Shown here: positions 33,833 to 43,015 of the stretch, in pieces
Layout of the letters: every line of letters starts with the position of its first letter
Numbering within the stretch: the first letter of the stretch is position 1
DNA from: an uncultured Colwellia sp.
GTDB lineage: Bacteria > Pseudomonadota > Gammaproteobacteria > Enterobacterales > Alteromonadaceae
NCBI GenBank assembly: GCA_913058395.1
Contig: CAJXQI010000009.1
Span: 62,001 to 126,000, forward strand
Length of the DNA stretch: 64,000 nt
Reading direction: 5' to 3'
The notes under the pieces: generated by a model
Seen by the model: only the letters and a program-made list of their open reading frames with translations
What the model was told of the DNA's origin: nothing
Databases searched by the model: none
Position numbers and translations under genes: made by a program

Positions 33833-36001
33833 TTACGATGAATAGTAACTTTCACCTTCTTGTGCAATTTTAACTAGAGCATCACAAGGTGCAAATCGTT
33901 CGCCAAACTCTGCTTGCCATTGGTTCAATTTACTAACCAAAGTAACTGCGCCTATCTTATCAATATAGTTAAATGGACCACCAAGGAATGGCGGAAAACC
34001 AATACCAAAAATAGCACCGATGTCACCATCACGAGCGTTACGAATAATACCTTCATCCAAACAACGGGCGGCTTCATTAAGCATCATGTAAACACAACGT
34101 TCAACTTGTGCTTCAGAAACCGCTTTGTTACTCGTTTGTAGTCCAAGTGAACTATAAACACCTTCATCAACCAACTTCTTTTTACTCTTAGTATTATATT
34201 GATAGAAACCTTTTTTAGCTTTCTTACCTAAACGACCATCAGCAATTAGTTTAGAAAAAGCTGCAGGAGGAGCAAAACGTTCACCTAATTCAGCTTGTAG
34301 AATTGGGCCTATTTTAGAGCCAACATCAATACCAACTTCGTCCAATAATTGCATCGGCCCAACAGGGAAACCAAATTTCACCATGGCTTTGTCTAAGGCT
34401 TCAATTGAACAGCCTTCAAGTAACAACATGCCAGCTTCATTCATATAAGGCGCCAAAATACGATTCACATAAAAACCGGCTTTGTCTTTAACAACAATTG
34501 GGGTTTTACCTTGCTTTTTAGCAAACGCAACAGTTGTTGAAATAGTTTGATCTGAGGTCTTATCGTGAGCAATAATTTCGGCTAGCGGCATTTTATCCAC
34601 AGGTGAAAAGTAATGTAGGCCGATAACATTTTCTGGGCGTTGTGCTTTTTCAGCAATTTGTCCAATCGGTAAACTTGACGTATTACTCGCGAAAATCGTA
34701 CTTTCTTTACAATGGCTTTCAATATCTGCCACCATATTTTGTTTTAGCGTTAAATCTTCGAAAACCGCTTCAACCGCAATATCAACATTGCTAAAACCGG
34801 TAAATTCGGTTGTACCTGTGATATTTGCTAGCTGATTTTGCATTTCACTATGGCGCATAAAGCGACGTTTAACTTTTTTGTTCAATAAGTCATAACCATA
34901 TTTAAGTGCATGGCTAATACCTTGATGTGAAATATCTTTAATACGTACCGGTAATTTTGCTTTGGTTGCCGTTACAAAAGCAATACCGCCCCCCATTAAG
35001 CCGCCACCAAGTACCGCAACACTTTCGATCTTAGCAGGTTGAATGCCTTCAACGCCCTGCTCTTTTTTCATATCTGTGGTTGCAAAGAATATTTGTCTAA
35101 GCTGCGCAGAAACATCACTCATCACTAACTGACCAAAATGCTCAGCTTCGACTTGATAACCTTTCGATGGTGCTTGTTCAGCACCTGTACGAATACAATC
35201 AATAATTTTTAGTGGCGCAGGGTAATTACCTTTAGTTTTACCTAGTACCATTTTTGTCGCTTGGCTAAATAAAACACTGCGACCTAAACGGTTCCCTTCA
35301 AGCAATTTATCCGTCAATGATAATTTACGTGCTTTAGGTTTCACTTTGCCTGAAAGCGCTAGCTTTTCTGCCGTTTCAATTAAAATACTATGAGGAACAA
35401 CTACATTTACTAAACCTGCTTTTAAAGCTTGTTTTGCGCGTAACTGCTTGCCTGTTAGCATCATATCCAATGACTTTTGAATACCAACAAGTTTTGGCAA
35501 ACGTTGTGTTCCGCCGCCGCCAGGTAATAACCCTAATTGTACTTCAGGTAAACCTAATGCCGTTTTACCACTATCACTACAAACACGACCGTGACATGCC
35601 ATAGCAAGCTCTAAGCCGCCACCTAAACAAGCACCATGTACTGCAGCAACAACAGGAATAGATAAATTTTCTAATTGATCAAAAATCATCTGTCCTTGAC
35701 GAGAAAGCGCTGTAGCTTCTTCTGCAGAAGTACAATTAGCCAACATATGAACATCAGCGCCCGCAACAAATGAGTCCGCTTTACCACTAAGTAAAACTAA
35801 CCCTTTTATTGTTTTGTCTTCACGAATTTCTTTTAATGTTGCAGCTATTTCTTCCCCAAACTCAGCTTTTAGGGTATTCATGGAGTCGCCTTTAACGTCC
35901 ATGACCAAATGTGCGATGCCGTTTTCTTGGCGTACCAAACTAAAAGTATTCGTATCTTCCGGTATAGTTAAATCATTTTCTTGCATTGTAACGTCCGTCA
36001 T
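33833..36001 (-). CDS. fadJ: FadJ, multifunctional fatty acid oxidation alpha subunit
   Basis: 722 residues. It carries enoyl-CoA hydratase (N-terminal; HGACLGGGLELAMACHGRV and EVQLGLLPGGGGTQRLP) and 3-hydroxyacyl-CoA dehydrogenase (GGGLMGGGIAFVTA at about residue 320; NTSSLPIGQIAE; GLHYFSPVDKMPLAEII) activities for beta-oxidation. The ATG at 36001 shares its A with the fadI stop (TAATG), so the longer reading is rejected. It pairs with the thiolase FadI downstream in the reaction. The fadI-fadJ order and the FadR-like operators point to control by long-chain acyl-CoA. Confidence 0.95.
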   Translation of the reverse strand: MTDVTMQENDLTIPEDTNTFSLVRQENGIAHLVMDVKGDSMNTLKAEFGEEIAATLKEIREDKTIKGLVLLSGKADSFVAGADVHMLANCTSAEEATALSRQGQMIFDQLENLSIPVVAAVHGACLGGGLELAMACHGRVCSDSGKTALGLPEVQLGLLPGGGGTQRLPKLVGIQKSLDMMLTGKQLRAKQALKAGLVNVVVPHSILIETAEKLALSGKVKPKARKLSLTDKLLEGNRLGRSVLFSQATKMVLGKTKGNYPAPLKIIDCIRTGAEQAPSKGYQVEAEHFGQLVMSDVSAQLRQIFFATTDMKKEQGVEGIQPAKIESVAVLGGGLMGGGIAFVTATKAKLPVRIKDISHQGISHALKYGYDLLNKKVKRRFMRHSEMQNQLANITGTTEFTGFSNVDIAVEAVFEDLTLKQNMVADIESHCKESTIFASNTSSLPIGQIAEKAQRPENVIGLHYFSPVDKMPLAEIIAHDKTSDQTISTTVAFAKKQGKTPIVVKDKAGFYVNRILAPYMNEAGMLLLEGCSIEALDKAMVKFGFPVGPMQLLDEVGIDVGSKIGPILQAELGERFAPPAAFSKLIADGRLGKKAKKGFYQYNTKSKKKLVDEGVYSSLGLQTSNKAVSEAQVERCVYMMLNEAARCLDEGIIRNARDGDIGAIFGIGFPPFLGGPFNYIDKIGAVTLVSKLNQWQAEFGERFAPCDALVKIAQEGESYYSS

Positions 36002-37308
36002 TAGTCTGTCTCCACAATCATTGCTGCGCCTAAGCCACCAGCGGCACAAGCAGTTGTTAAACCAACACCACCACCACGACGGTTTAATTCATTTAAGGTT
36101 TGCACGATTAAACGCGTGCCCGTTGCTGCAAATGGATGTCCATAAGCTAGCGAGCCACCCATTACATTGAATTTATCCATATCAATTTCGCCAATGGCCT
36201 TATCGCGACCAAGGTGCGTTTGAGCAAACTTATTACTGCCAAACATTTTTACATTCGCCAGTGCTTGCGCGGCAAAAGCCTCATGCATTTCAATAAGATC
36301 TAAATCAGCTAACTCCATCCCCGCACGTTTAAGTGCGATAGGTGAAGCAAAACTCGGACCCATTAGCATATCTTCCCAAACATCAATGGCGGCAAAGCCA
36401 TAGCTGCGGATATAACCTAGCGGCTTGTAACCTAACTCTTTTGCTCGCCCTTCTCGCATAAGCAATATAGCTGACGCACCATCAGTTAACGGCGTACTTG
36501 TTGCCGCGGTTACCGTGCCGTATTTACGGTCAAATACTGGTTTTAACTTCGCATAACTAGCTAATTCTGAATTTTCACGAATACAGTTATCTTTATCGAT
36601 AAATGATTTATACGGTTCGCTGTGAGTAGACATTACCTCACCGGCAAGCTTACCTTCTTGCCAGCTTTTTGTAGCAAGCGTATGTGAGCGATGCGCTAGT
36701 GCATCTTGCTCTGCACGGGTAATACCATGCGTTTTTGCCATTTGTTCGGCAGTTTGTCCCATTGACAACCCTGTTGAATATTCAGCAACAGCAGGTGGCA
36801 CAGGTAAAATATCTTTAAATTTAAGCTGTCGAATTAACGACATCTTCTGTCCGAAAGAACGCGCTTTACTTAAATCAAGTAAAGTACGAGCAAGTTTCTT
36901 TGAAACACCAATTGGCGCCACAGAAGTAGAGTCAGCACCGCCAGCAACACCAACGTCAACAAAACCGGCCATGATAGACTCAACAACATTGACTGTTGAT
37001 TGGAAGCTTGTCGCACAGGCTCGTGAAACACTGTAAGCATCAGTATGTACGTTCATACCAGTGCCCAATACAATTTCACGGGCAATATTTGGCGCTTCAG
37101 GCATTTGCACCACTTGGCCAAAGATGAGTTGGTCAATAATTTGCGGGTCAACATCATGCTTTTTCAGCAGTTCGTTCACTACAATTTTACCTAAATCTAC
37201 GGCTGGGACACCATGAAAAGCAGTTGCTTGCTTAGCAAACGGTGTACGTAAACCAGCAACAACTGCAATACGTTCTCCACTTCCTGTAATTAGTTTTGAT
37301 TTTGTCAT
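36001..37308 (-). CDS. fadI: FadI, 3-ketoacyl-CoA thiolase (beta subunit)
   Basis: 435 residues from the ATG at 37308, which has GGA about eight bases upstream; the ATG at 37320 lacks a site. It cleaves 3-ketoacyl-CoA to acetyl-CoA and a shortened acyl-CoA. The acyl-enzyme Cys is in [11 protein letters not shown] at about residue 95. The other catalytic residues lie in [19 protein letters not shown] and the C-terminal [13 protein letters not shown]. The length matches FadI (about 436). It is the first gene of the fadIJ operon. Confidence 0.95.
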   Translation of the reverse strand: MTKSKLITGSGERIAVVAGLRTPFAKQATAFHGVPAVDLGKIVVNELLKKHDVDPQIIDQLIFGQVVQMPEAPNIAREIVLGTGMNVHTDAYSVSRACATSFQSTVNVVESIMAGFVDVGVAGGADSTSVAPIGVSKKLARTLLDLSKARSFGQKMSLIRQLKFKDILPVPPAVAEYSTGLSMGQTAEQMAKTHGITRAEQDALAHRSHTLATKSWQEGKLAGEVMSTHSEPYKSFIDKDNCIRENSELASYAKLKPVFDRKYGTVTAATSTPLTDGASAILLMREGRAKELGYKPLGYIRSYGFAAIDVWEDMLMGPSFASPIALKRAGMELADLDLIEMHEAFAAQALANVKMFGSNKFAQTHLGRDKAIGEIDMDKFNVMGGSLAYGHPFAATGTRLIVQTLNELNRRGGGVGLTTACAAGGLGAAMIVETD

Positions 37309-37336
37309 TTTTGTTTCCATTATGTTGCAACATCAA

Positions 37337-37351
37337 AGAGGTCTGACCTCT
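37337..37351. promoter_or_regulatory. FadR-like operator 1
   Basis: AGAGGTCTGACCTCT is a perfect 7-1-7 palindrome with the GGTCNGACC core of the gammaproteobacterial FadR operator. It lies about 28 bases upstream of the fadI start, where a bound repressor would block transcription until acyl-CoA releases it. No fadR gene is in the window. Confidence 0.7.
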
Positions 37352-37507
37352 CCGGTTTTGTAATGATTCTAACGACATATTCAAAAAATTCAATCATTAG
37401 CTATCAAAATTTAAACAAAATGTGTCCAAAGCCTTAAAAAGCTAAAGAAAATTTTTTAGAATAAGTAAAACAAGCTTGTTTTTTTTTACATGAACCTTAT
37501 ATCAATT

Positions 37508-37524
37508 AAAAGGTCTGACCCACT
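37508..37524. promoter_or_regulatory. FadR-like operator 2
   Basis: The core GGTCTGACC (37512-37520) is the same as in operator 1. The flanks AAAA and CACT are less symmetrical. It lies about 35 bases before the moxR start and about 190 from fadI, so it may act on the fadIJ promoter or on the divergent moxR promoter. Confidence 0.55.
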
Positions 37525-37559
37525 GACATTAAATTTATAAACAATAAGAATATTGAATT

Positions 37560-38516
37560 ATGGCTATTGAACACTTTTCCTCTTTGAAAGAACATTTATC
37601 TTCTGAAATCATCGGACAACCGGCATTAGTAGAAAATTTACTTATTGCGTTATTAGCAAATGGCCACTTAATTGTCGAAGGCCCTCCTGGTTTAGCAAAA
37701 ACTCGTGCCGTTAATGCCTTAGCCCAGGGAATAGAAGCTGACTTCCACCGCGTTCAATTTACCCCCGATTTATTGCCAGCTGATTTAACCGGCACGGATA
37801 TTTATCGTCCTGAAGATGGTAGCTTTGTTTTTCAATCAGGACCATTATTTCGTAACTTAGTGCTTGCTGATGAAATTAACCGAGCACCTGCAAAAGTACA
37901 ATCGGCTTTATTAGAAGCAATGGCTGAAGGTCAAATTACTGTTGGCCGAAAAACCTACCCGTTACCGGAACTATTTTTAGTCATGGCAACACAAAACCCA
38001 CTTGAGCAAGAAGGTACATATCCGTTACCTGAAGCCCAGTTAGACCGTTTTTTAATGCATCTTGAAATTGGTTACCCAGATGCCACCGCTGAATTAGAGA
38101 TTTTAAAGCTCAATCGAGGTGAGGCATTAAAAGTTGCAAAACCTGAGATAAAAGAAATAACCCAAGCTGATATATTTGCTGCCCGAAAAGAAGTCATGCA
38201 AATTCATATGGCACCAGCTGTCGAAAACTATATTGTCGATTTGATCATGGCAACCCGTACACCAGAAAAATATGACGATAAACTCAAGCAATGGTTAGCA
38301 TATGGCGCAAGCCCGCGTGCAACTATTGCTCTTGACCGTTGTGCTCGCGCTCGTGCTTGGTTAAATAATCGTGATTTTGTTAGCCCTGAAGATGTTCAAG
38401 CAGTATTTCATAATGTTTTGCGTCACCGTATTTTAATGACTTATCAAGCAGAAGCTGAAGGCATCAGTAGCAATCAGTTACTTGACCGCCTTTTAAGTTT
38501 AGTTGCAGTGGCTTAA
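37560..38516 (+). CDS. MoxR-type AAA+ ATPase
   Basis: 318 residues. Walker A is GPPGLAKT at about residue 40, and Walker B lies in LVLADEINRAP, followed by VMATQNPLEQEGTYPLPEAQLDRF, the MoxR signature. MoxR ATPases act as chaperones that help assemble or mature protein complexes together with VWA-domain partners. It is the first gene of a six-gene operon (MoxR, DUF58, DUF4381, two VWA proteins, BatD) of the aerotolerance type first described in Bacteroides. FadR-like operator 2 lies just upstream. Confidence 0.93.
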   Translation: MAIEHFSSLKEHLSSEIIGQPALVENLLIALLANGHLIVEGPPGLAKTRAVNALAQGIEADFHRVQFTPDLLPADLTGTDIYRPEDGSFVFQSGPLFRNLVLADEINRAPAKVQSALLEAMAEGQITVGRKTYPLPELFLVMATQNPLEQEGTYPLPEAQLDRFLMHLEIGYPDATAELEILKLNRGEALKVAKPEIKEITQADIFAARKEVMQIHMAPAVENYIVDLIMATRTPEKYDDKLKQWLAYGASPRATIALDRCARARAWLNNRDFVSPEDVQAVFHNVLRHRILMTYQAEAEGISSNQLLDRLLSLVAVA

Positions 38517-38528
38517 TGCGTTTATCTT

Positions 38529-39533
38529 ATGTGGTTTAGTCAAAAAAATTCAAAAAAACAGAACTCAACTCAAGACAGCCTTGATGAGCTATTAAGCAAT
38601 GGTATCGAATTAACCATAAATGAATTAATTCGTTATCAAAGTAAAAGCTCATTAATCAATTTAGCGGCAAGTAAAAGCTTGCACGGTAAAATGTCAGGCA
38701 ATTATCTCGCCCGCAGTAAAGGCCGAGGCATGGAGTTCGACGAAGTACGTCATTATCAAAATGGTGATGACATTCGTGCTATCGACTGGCGTGTTACCGC
38801 TCGTACCGGTAAAACACATACCAAGTTATTTCGTGAAGAAATTGAACGACCAGTGCTTATCGCGACTGATTTAAGCGAGAATATGCACTTTGGTAGTCAA
38901 TTACTGTTTAAATCAGTACAGGCTGCTCATGTTGCATCACTGGTGGCTTGGCATGCTAAGTCACGAGGCGATCGCATTGGTGGCATTGTCTTTAATCAGC
39001 AAAAGCATAGTGAGTTAAAACCTCGTAGTCGCCAACAAGGCGTATTGCATTACTTACATACGCTAGTAAAAACACATACCAATAGCACTTTAGAAACCAA
39101 CGAAGTGGCAACGAACCAACAAGCAACGTTGGCCTTTGAACAAAATTGCGCGCGTATTCGACAACTTGCTAAACCCGGTAGCTTAGTTTACTTGATCACC
39201 GATGCTTTTCATCTTAGCGAAGAAGCAGTGCGTCACCTTGCTCATGTATCTCGTCATTGCGAACTGGTGGTTTGTTTGATCAGTGACCCACTAGAACAAC
39301 AATTGCCTTCAAGTAAGCAGAAGATAACGGTTGCAGTTACCGATGGGCAAGAACGGCAACAACTAGTACTAGGTGATAAAAAGCTTGCGGAGAAATACCA
39401 CCAGCAAGCGATTGAACTAAGTGAGTCTATCGAGCATAAACTCACTAAAGCAGGTGCTCGTTTACTGCATTTTTGTGCCAGTGAACCATTAGAAACACAA
39501 TTACATCGCGGAGTAGCATCATGGATCCGTTAG
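38529..39533 (+). CDS. DUF58 protein of the MoxR/Bat operon
   Basis: 334 residues. The DUF58 signature is the FDEVRHYQNGDDIRAIDWRVTAR region near residue 78, followed by a VWA-like segment (PVLIATDLSENMHFG). DUF58 proteins accompany MoxR ATPases and are thought to be their client or adaptor. No membrane segment is seen. It lies 12 bases after moxR and overlaps the next gene by 13 bases. Confidence 0.88.
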   Translation: MWFSQKNSKKQNSTQDSLDELLSNGIELTINELIRYQSKSSLINLAASKSLHGKMSGNYLARSKGRGMEFDEVRHYQNGDDIRAIDWRVTARTGKTHTKLFREEIERPVLIATDLSENMHFGSQLLFKSVQAAHVASLVAWHAKSRGDRIGGIVFNQQKHSELKPRSRQQGVLHYLHTLVKTHTNSTLETNEVATNQQATLAFEQNCARIRQLAKPGSLVYLITDAFHLSEEAVRHLAHVSRHCELVVCLISDPLEQQLPSSKQKITVAVTDGQERQQLVLGDKKLAEKYHQQAIELSESIEHKLTKAGARLLHFCASEPLETQLHRGVASWIR

Positions 39534-40114
39534 CACAATTAAAAGACATTCATTTACCAGGAGCTGTACACAATTATCCTATTGCGCCAGGTTGGTGGCT
39601 GGTAGCGCTTAGCTTATTAGTTTTGCTCATTTTTGTTGGCCTGAGAATTCGTCGATACATTGTAAAACACAAAGCTAAGAAGCAAGCATTAAAACAACTT
39701 GCTAACGCCAGCGATACTGTTGCGGTGGTCAATACTTTGAAGTGGGCCTTATTAGCCTATTTCCCTCGTTCACAAGTGGCGCACTTATCTGGTGATAATT
39801 TAAAAGCTTTTTTAACCATGACACTACCAACTAAGCATCAAGAAAGTTTTCAACAACTCAGTGCCGACAATTTTAATACCGTATACCAAAGTAATGATAA
39901 AACTAATTCACAAGGCGATTTGCTTTCAAGTGCCAACGAAACAGAGTTTTCTCAAGCGGCAAAATTGTGGCTTAACCAAGCACTACCACCAAAAGATGAG
40001 TCATATTCTGACGATAACTCTTTAATTACTGAGAGTTCAACCATCAACAGTGCAATAGTGAAAACTGAAAAGTCAGCGTTAAAGTCAACAGAAGTTGTTG
40101 GAGCTAAGTCATGA
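39521..40114 (+). CDS. DUF4381 membrane protein
   Basis: 197 residues. After DPLAQLKDIHLPGAVHNYPIAPGWW, the DUF4381 signature, one membrane helix follows (WLVALSLLVLLIFVGL) and then a basic, helical cytosolic part (LKWALLAYFPRSQVAHLSGDNLKAFL). The C-terminus is low complexity. It overlaps both neighbours (13 bases with DUF58, four with the VWA gene). It is probably a membrane anchor in the Bat complex; its molecular role is unknown. Confidence 0.85.
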   Translation: MDPLAQLKDIHLPGAVHNYPIAPGWWLVALSLLVLLIFVGLRIRRYIVKHKAKKQALKQLANASDTVAVVNTLKWALLAYFPRSQVAHLSGDNLKAFLTMTLPTKHQESFQQLSADNFNTVYQSNDKTNSQGDLLSSANETEFSQAAKLWLNQALPPKDESYSDDNSLITESSTINSAIVKTEKSALKSTEVVGAKS

Positions 40115-41130
40115 TTCATTTTGAATTTATCTGGTTATTAGCTGCTCTGCCTCTGCCTTTACTTATTTATTGGCTGCCGGCTAAAAAACAAGTTCAGTCT
40201 GCACCACTTAAAATGCCTACATTGATTAAAGGCATTCAAGCGCCAGAATTTACGCCGCATAAAAAAAAGGGCTCATTAGCTACCTTAAGCTTAGTGTGGG
40301 CATTACTTGTCTTAGCCTGCACACAACCGCAATGGTTAGGTGAAGCAGTTAATGTCCCTACCGAAGGTCGTGAAATGATGATCGCGGTTGATTTATCCGG
40401 CAGTATGCAAGTTGAAGACATGAGCCTTAATGGCAGAACCGTTAACCGACTAGACATGTTAAAAGAGATATTAGGTGATTTTATCGAACGCCGCAGTGGT
40501 GACCGATTAGGCTTAATACTTTTTGGTGATGACGCTTATATGCAAACGCCAATGACCTTTGACAGAAAAACCGTACAGCAAATGCTAGATGAAGCGGTGC
40601 TTGGTTTAGTGGGTAAGCAAACCGCTATTGGCGATGCTATCGCCCTTGCCGTAAAACGCTTTGATGAAAAGAAAAATTCCAATCGTGTTTTATTACTCTT
40701 AACTGACGGACAAAATACCGCAGGAAAAATAACGCCTGAGCAAGCATTAGAATTAGCAGTTGCTAAAGATATTACTATTTATTCAGTAGGTATCGGCGCT
40801 GATGTCATGATACAAAATTCACTGTTTGGCGCCCGACGAGTAAACCCTTCAAGCGAACTCGACGAAGAGTCACTGCAACATTTAGCTGATGAAACCGGCG
40901 GAATGTATTTTCGTGCTAGAGCCAGTGAAGACATGAGCAAAATATATCAGTTACTTGATGAACTTGAACCTGTAGAGCAAGAACAACAACAAATGCGACC
41001 TTTAACGGCATTATTTTATTGGCCTTTAGGACTCGCCTTACTCATTAGTACTATTGCCTTACTTGCCAATTCATTCGCAAGCAACTCATTTTCTTTAACT
41101 AGAATAATCAACCGAAAGGAGAATAATTAG
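40111..41130 (+). CDS. batA: VWA-domain membrane protein, BatA-like
   Basis: 339 residues with two N-terminal helices and one near the C-terminus (PLGLALLISTIALLANSF). The von Willebrand factor A domain lies between, with the MIDAS motif DLSGSMQ at about residue 92, and TDGQNTAGK further on. VWA domains bind a protein through a metal ion. The order and layout match BatA of the aerotolerance operon. GGAGAA precedes the following ATG. Confidence 0.9.
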   Translation: MIHFEFIWLLAALPLPLLIYWLPAKKQVQSAPLKMPTLIKGIQAPEFTPHKKKGSLATLSLVWALLVLACTQPQWLGEAVNVPTEGREMMIAVDLSGSMQVEDMSLNGRTVNRLDMLKEILGDFIERRSGDRLGLILFGDDAYMQTPMTFDRKTVQQMLDEAVLGLVGKQTAIGDAIALAVKRFDEKKNSNRVLLLLTDGQNTAGKITPEQALELAVAKDITIYSVGIGADVMIQNSLFGARRVNPSSELDEESLQHLADETGGMYFRARASEDMSKIYQLLDELEPVEQEQQQMRPLTALFYWPLGLALLISTIALLANSFASNSFSLTRIINRKENN

Positions 41131-41131
41131 C

Positions 41132-43015
41132 ATGGAAGAATTTCACTTTATTCGTCCGTTATGGTTACTCGCCATTATTGTTTTAGTGCTGATGATTCTT
41201 TTGCTAAAAAGAAACCGTGTTAAACAATCTGGTTGGCAAAACTTAATACCACCGCATTTAGCTAAAGTATTAGTTGAAGGTAATACTAAGGCAAAATCGA
41301 AATCACTAGCGTTACCTTTTTTCATTGGTTTTATTGCAATTATTGCGATGGCTGGACCTAGTTGGCAAAAGCTGCCACAGCCTGTTTATCAAGTAGCTCA
41401 AGGCTCGGTACTGATTATGGATATGTCATATTCGATGTATGCCACCGATGTAACACCCAATCGTTTAACACGAGCACGTTATAAAGCCATCGATTTACTT
41501 GATGGCATTAACGAAGGCGAAATTGGCCTTATTGCTTATGCTGGCGATGCGTTCAGTATTAGCCCGTTAACTGATGATGTTAATAATATTAAATTGCTAC
41601 TGCCGTCACTTAGCCCTGAATTAATGCCTGAATTGGGCAGTAACCCATTTGCCGCCTTAACATTGGCGAATGAAATGCTAATAAACGCCGGACATAACAG
41701 CGGTGATATTTATTGGTTTACAGACGGCATTGACAATATGGATATACAAGACCTAACACAATGGTCACGCGACCACCCTTATCGACTTAATATTTTAGGC
41801 ATAGGCACAAAAGCAGGTGCGCCAATTAAACTCAGTAATGGCGAATTAATGAAAGACGATAATGGTGCAATTATCGTCCCTAAATTAACCGAAAAGACAT
41901 TACAAGGTGTTGCTCAGCGCGGCAGTGGCAACTATGTCACCTTATCGCATGATAATAGTGATATTGAAAAGCTAACTTATAAGCCACTTGTTGCTGACTC
42001 AGATGAAACCACAGAAAGTGAAAACACTGGCGATCAATGGCAAGAATTTGGCCCCTATTTATTACTGTTAATTCTGCCCTTAGTATTAAGTTATTTTAGA
42101 CGCGGAGCTTTGTTAGTCACTCTGCCCTTTGCTTTGATCCTTATCCCTAATGAAAAGGCTCATGCTGACATTTGGCAAGACCTTTGGAAGACCAAAGATC
42201 AACAAGGACAAGAACACTTTAAGCAAGAACAGTTTCAACAAGCTGCCGAGCAATTTAATAACCCGCTCTGGCAAGGCAGCTCGCATTATAAGGCTGGAGA
42301 TTACGAGCAAGCATTAGCTGCTTATCAGCAAGTTGATAGTGCAGAATCGCTGTACAACCAAGGCAACGCTTTGGCAAGGTTACAACGAATGGATGAAGCG
42401 CTTGAAGCATATAGTAAAGCCTTAGAAAAAGATCCAAACTTCGCTGACGCTAAAGCTAACAAAGAAGTTATTGAGCAGCTTAAAAAACAGCAAGATCAAC
42501 AATCTGGTGACGATAGCCAAGAGAATGATGATCAACAAGGTGATAAACAGCAAAATCAAGACCAGCAAGGCGAAAACCAAGACGGTCAGAATCAAGATAG
42601 TGAAAGTCAAGATAGCGAACAGCAACAACAAAGCTCTGATCAAAGCTCTGATCAAACATCTGACTCACAAGAAAATAAAGATCAGCGAGGACAATCCAGC
42701 GATGAGAAAAACGCTGATGAACAACAAGAGCAAAAGAATCAACAAAGCTCTGAACAAGACAAAAACGACAAACAGCAAGAGTCAGCTGAGCAACAAGCAA
42801 AATCGGCACAAGAAGGCGAAGAGTCTAAAAACGAACAAAGTGCTCAAGCACAATTAGCGGCAGAACAACTCGCTAAAGAAACTGAGCAAAAACATCAGCA
42901 ACTACTTAATAAGGTTACCGACGACCCATACATGCTGCTACGCAATAAAATGCAGTTAGAGTATCAAAAACGTCGCCAAGACCGCCGAAATATAGGAGTT
43001 AAGAAAAAGTGGTAA
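41132..43015 (+). CDS. BatB/BatC-like VWA-TPR fusion protein
   Basis: 627 residues. Two N-terminal helices precede a VWA domain with MIDAS DMSYSMY at about residue 97. Two further membrane segments follow near residue 315 (YLLLLILPLVLSYF) and 340. TPR repeats cover about residues 375-440 (SLYNQGNALARLQRMDEALEAYSKALEKDPNFADAKAN). A Gln/Asp/Ser/Glu-rich low-complexity stretch runs over about residues 445-590 before a short conserved end (DDPYMLLRNKMQLEYQKRR). It combines BatB (VWA) and BatC (TPR), a fusion usual in gammaproteobacteria. It overlaps batD by seven bases. Confidence 0.9.
   Translation: MEEFHFIRPLWLLAIIVLVLMILLLKRNRVKQSGWQNLIPPHLAKVLVEGNTKAKSKSLALPFFIGFIAIIAMAGPSWQKLPQPVYQVAQGSVLIMDMSYSMYATDVTPNRLTRARYKAIDLLDGINEGEIGLIAYAGDAFSISPLTDDVNNIKLLLPSLSPELMPELGSNPFAALTLANEMLINAGHNSGDIYWFTDGIDNMDIQDLTQWSRDHPYRLNILGIGTKAGAPIKLSNGELMKDDNGAIIVPKLTEKTLQGVAQRGSGNYVTLSHDNSDIEKLTYKPLVADSDETTESENTGDQWQEFGPYLLLLILPLVLSYFRRGALLVTLPFALILIPNEKAHADIWQDLWKTKDQQGQEHFKQEQFQQAAEQFNNPLWQGSSHYKAGDYEQALAAYQQVDSAESLYNQGNALARLQRMDEALEAYSKALEKDPNFADAKANKEVIEQLKKQQDQQSGDDSQENDDQQGDKQQNQDQQGENQDGQNQDSESQDSEQQQQSSDQSSDQTSDSQENKDQRGQSSDEKNADEQQEQKNQQSSEQDKNDKQQESAEQQAKSAQEGEESKNEQSAQAQLAAEQLAKETEQKHQQLLNKVTDDPYMLLRNKMQLEYQKRRQDRRNIGVKKKW

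Noticed and set aside
42471-42857. Reading frames of 128 codons (+) and 109 codons (-) inside the BatB/C gene
   Set aside because: They arise from the CAA/GAT-rich low-complexity codons of the real gene and have biased, Lys/Asn-rich or Leu/Val-rich products with no start signals.
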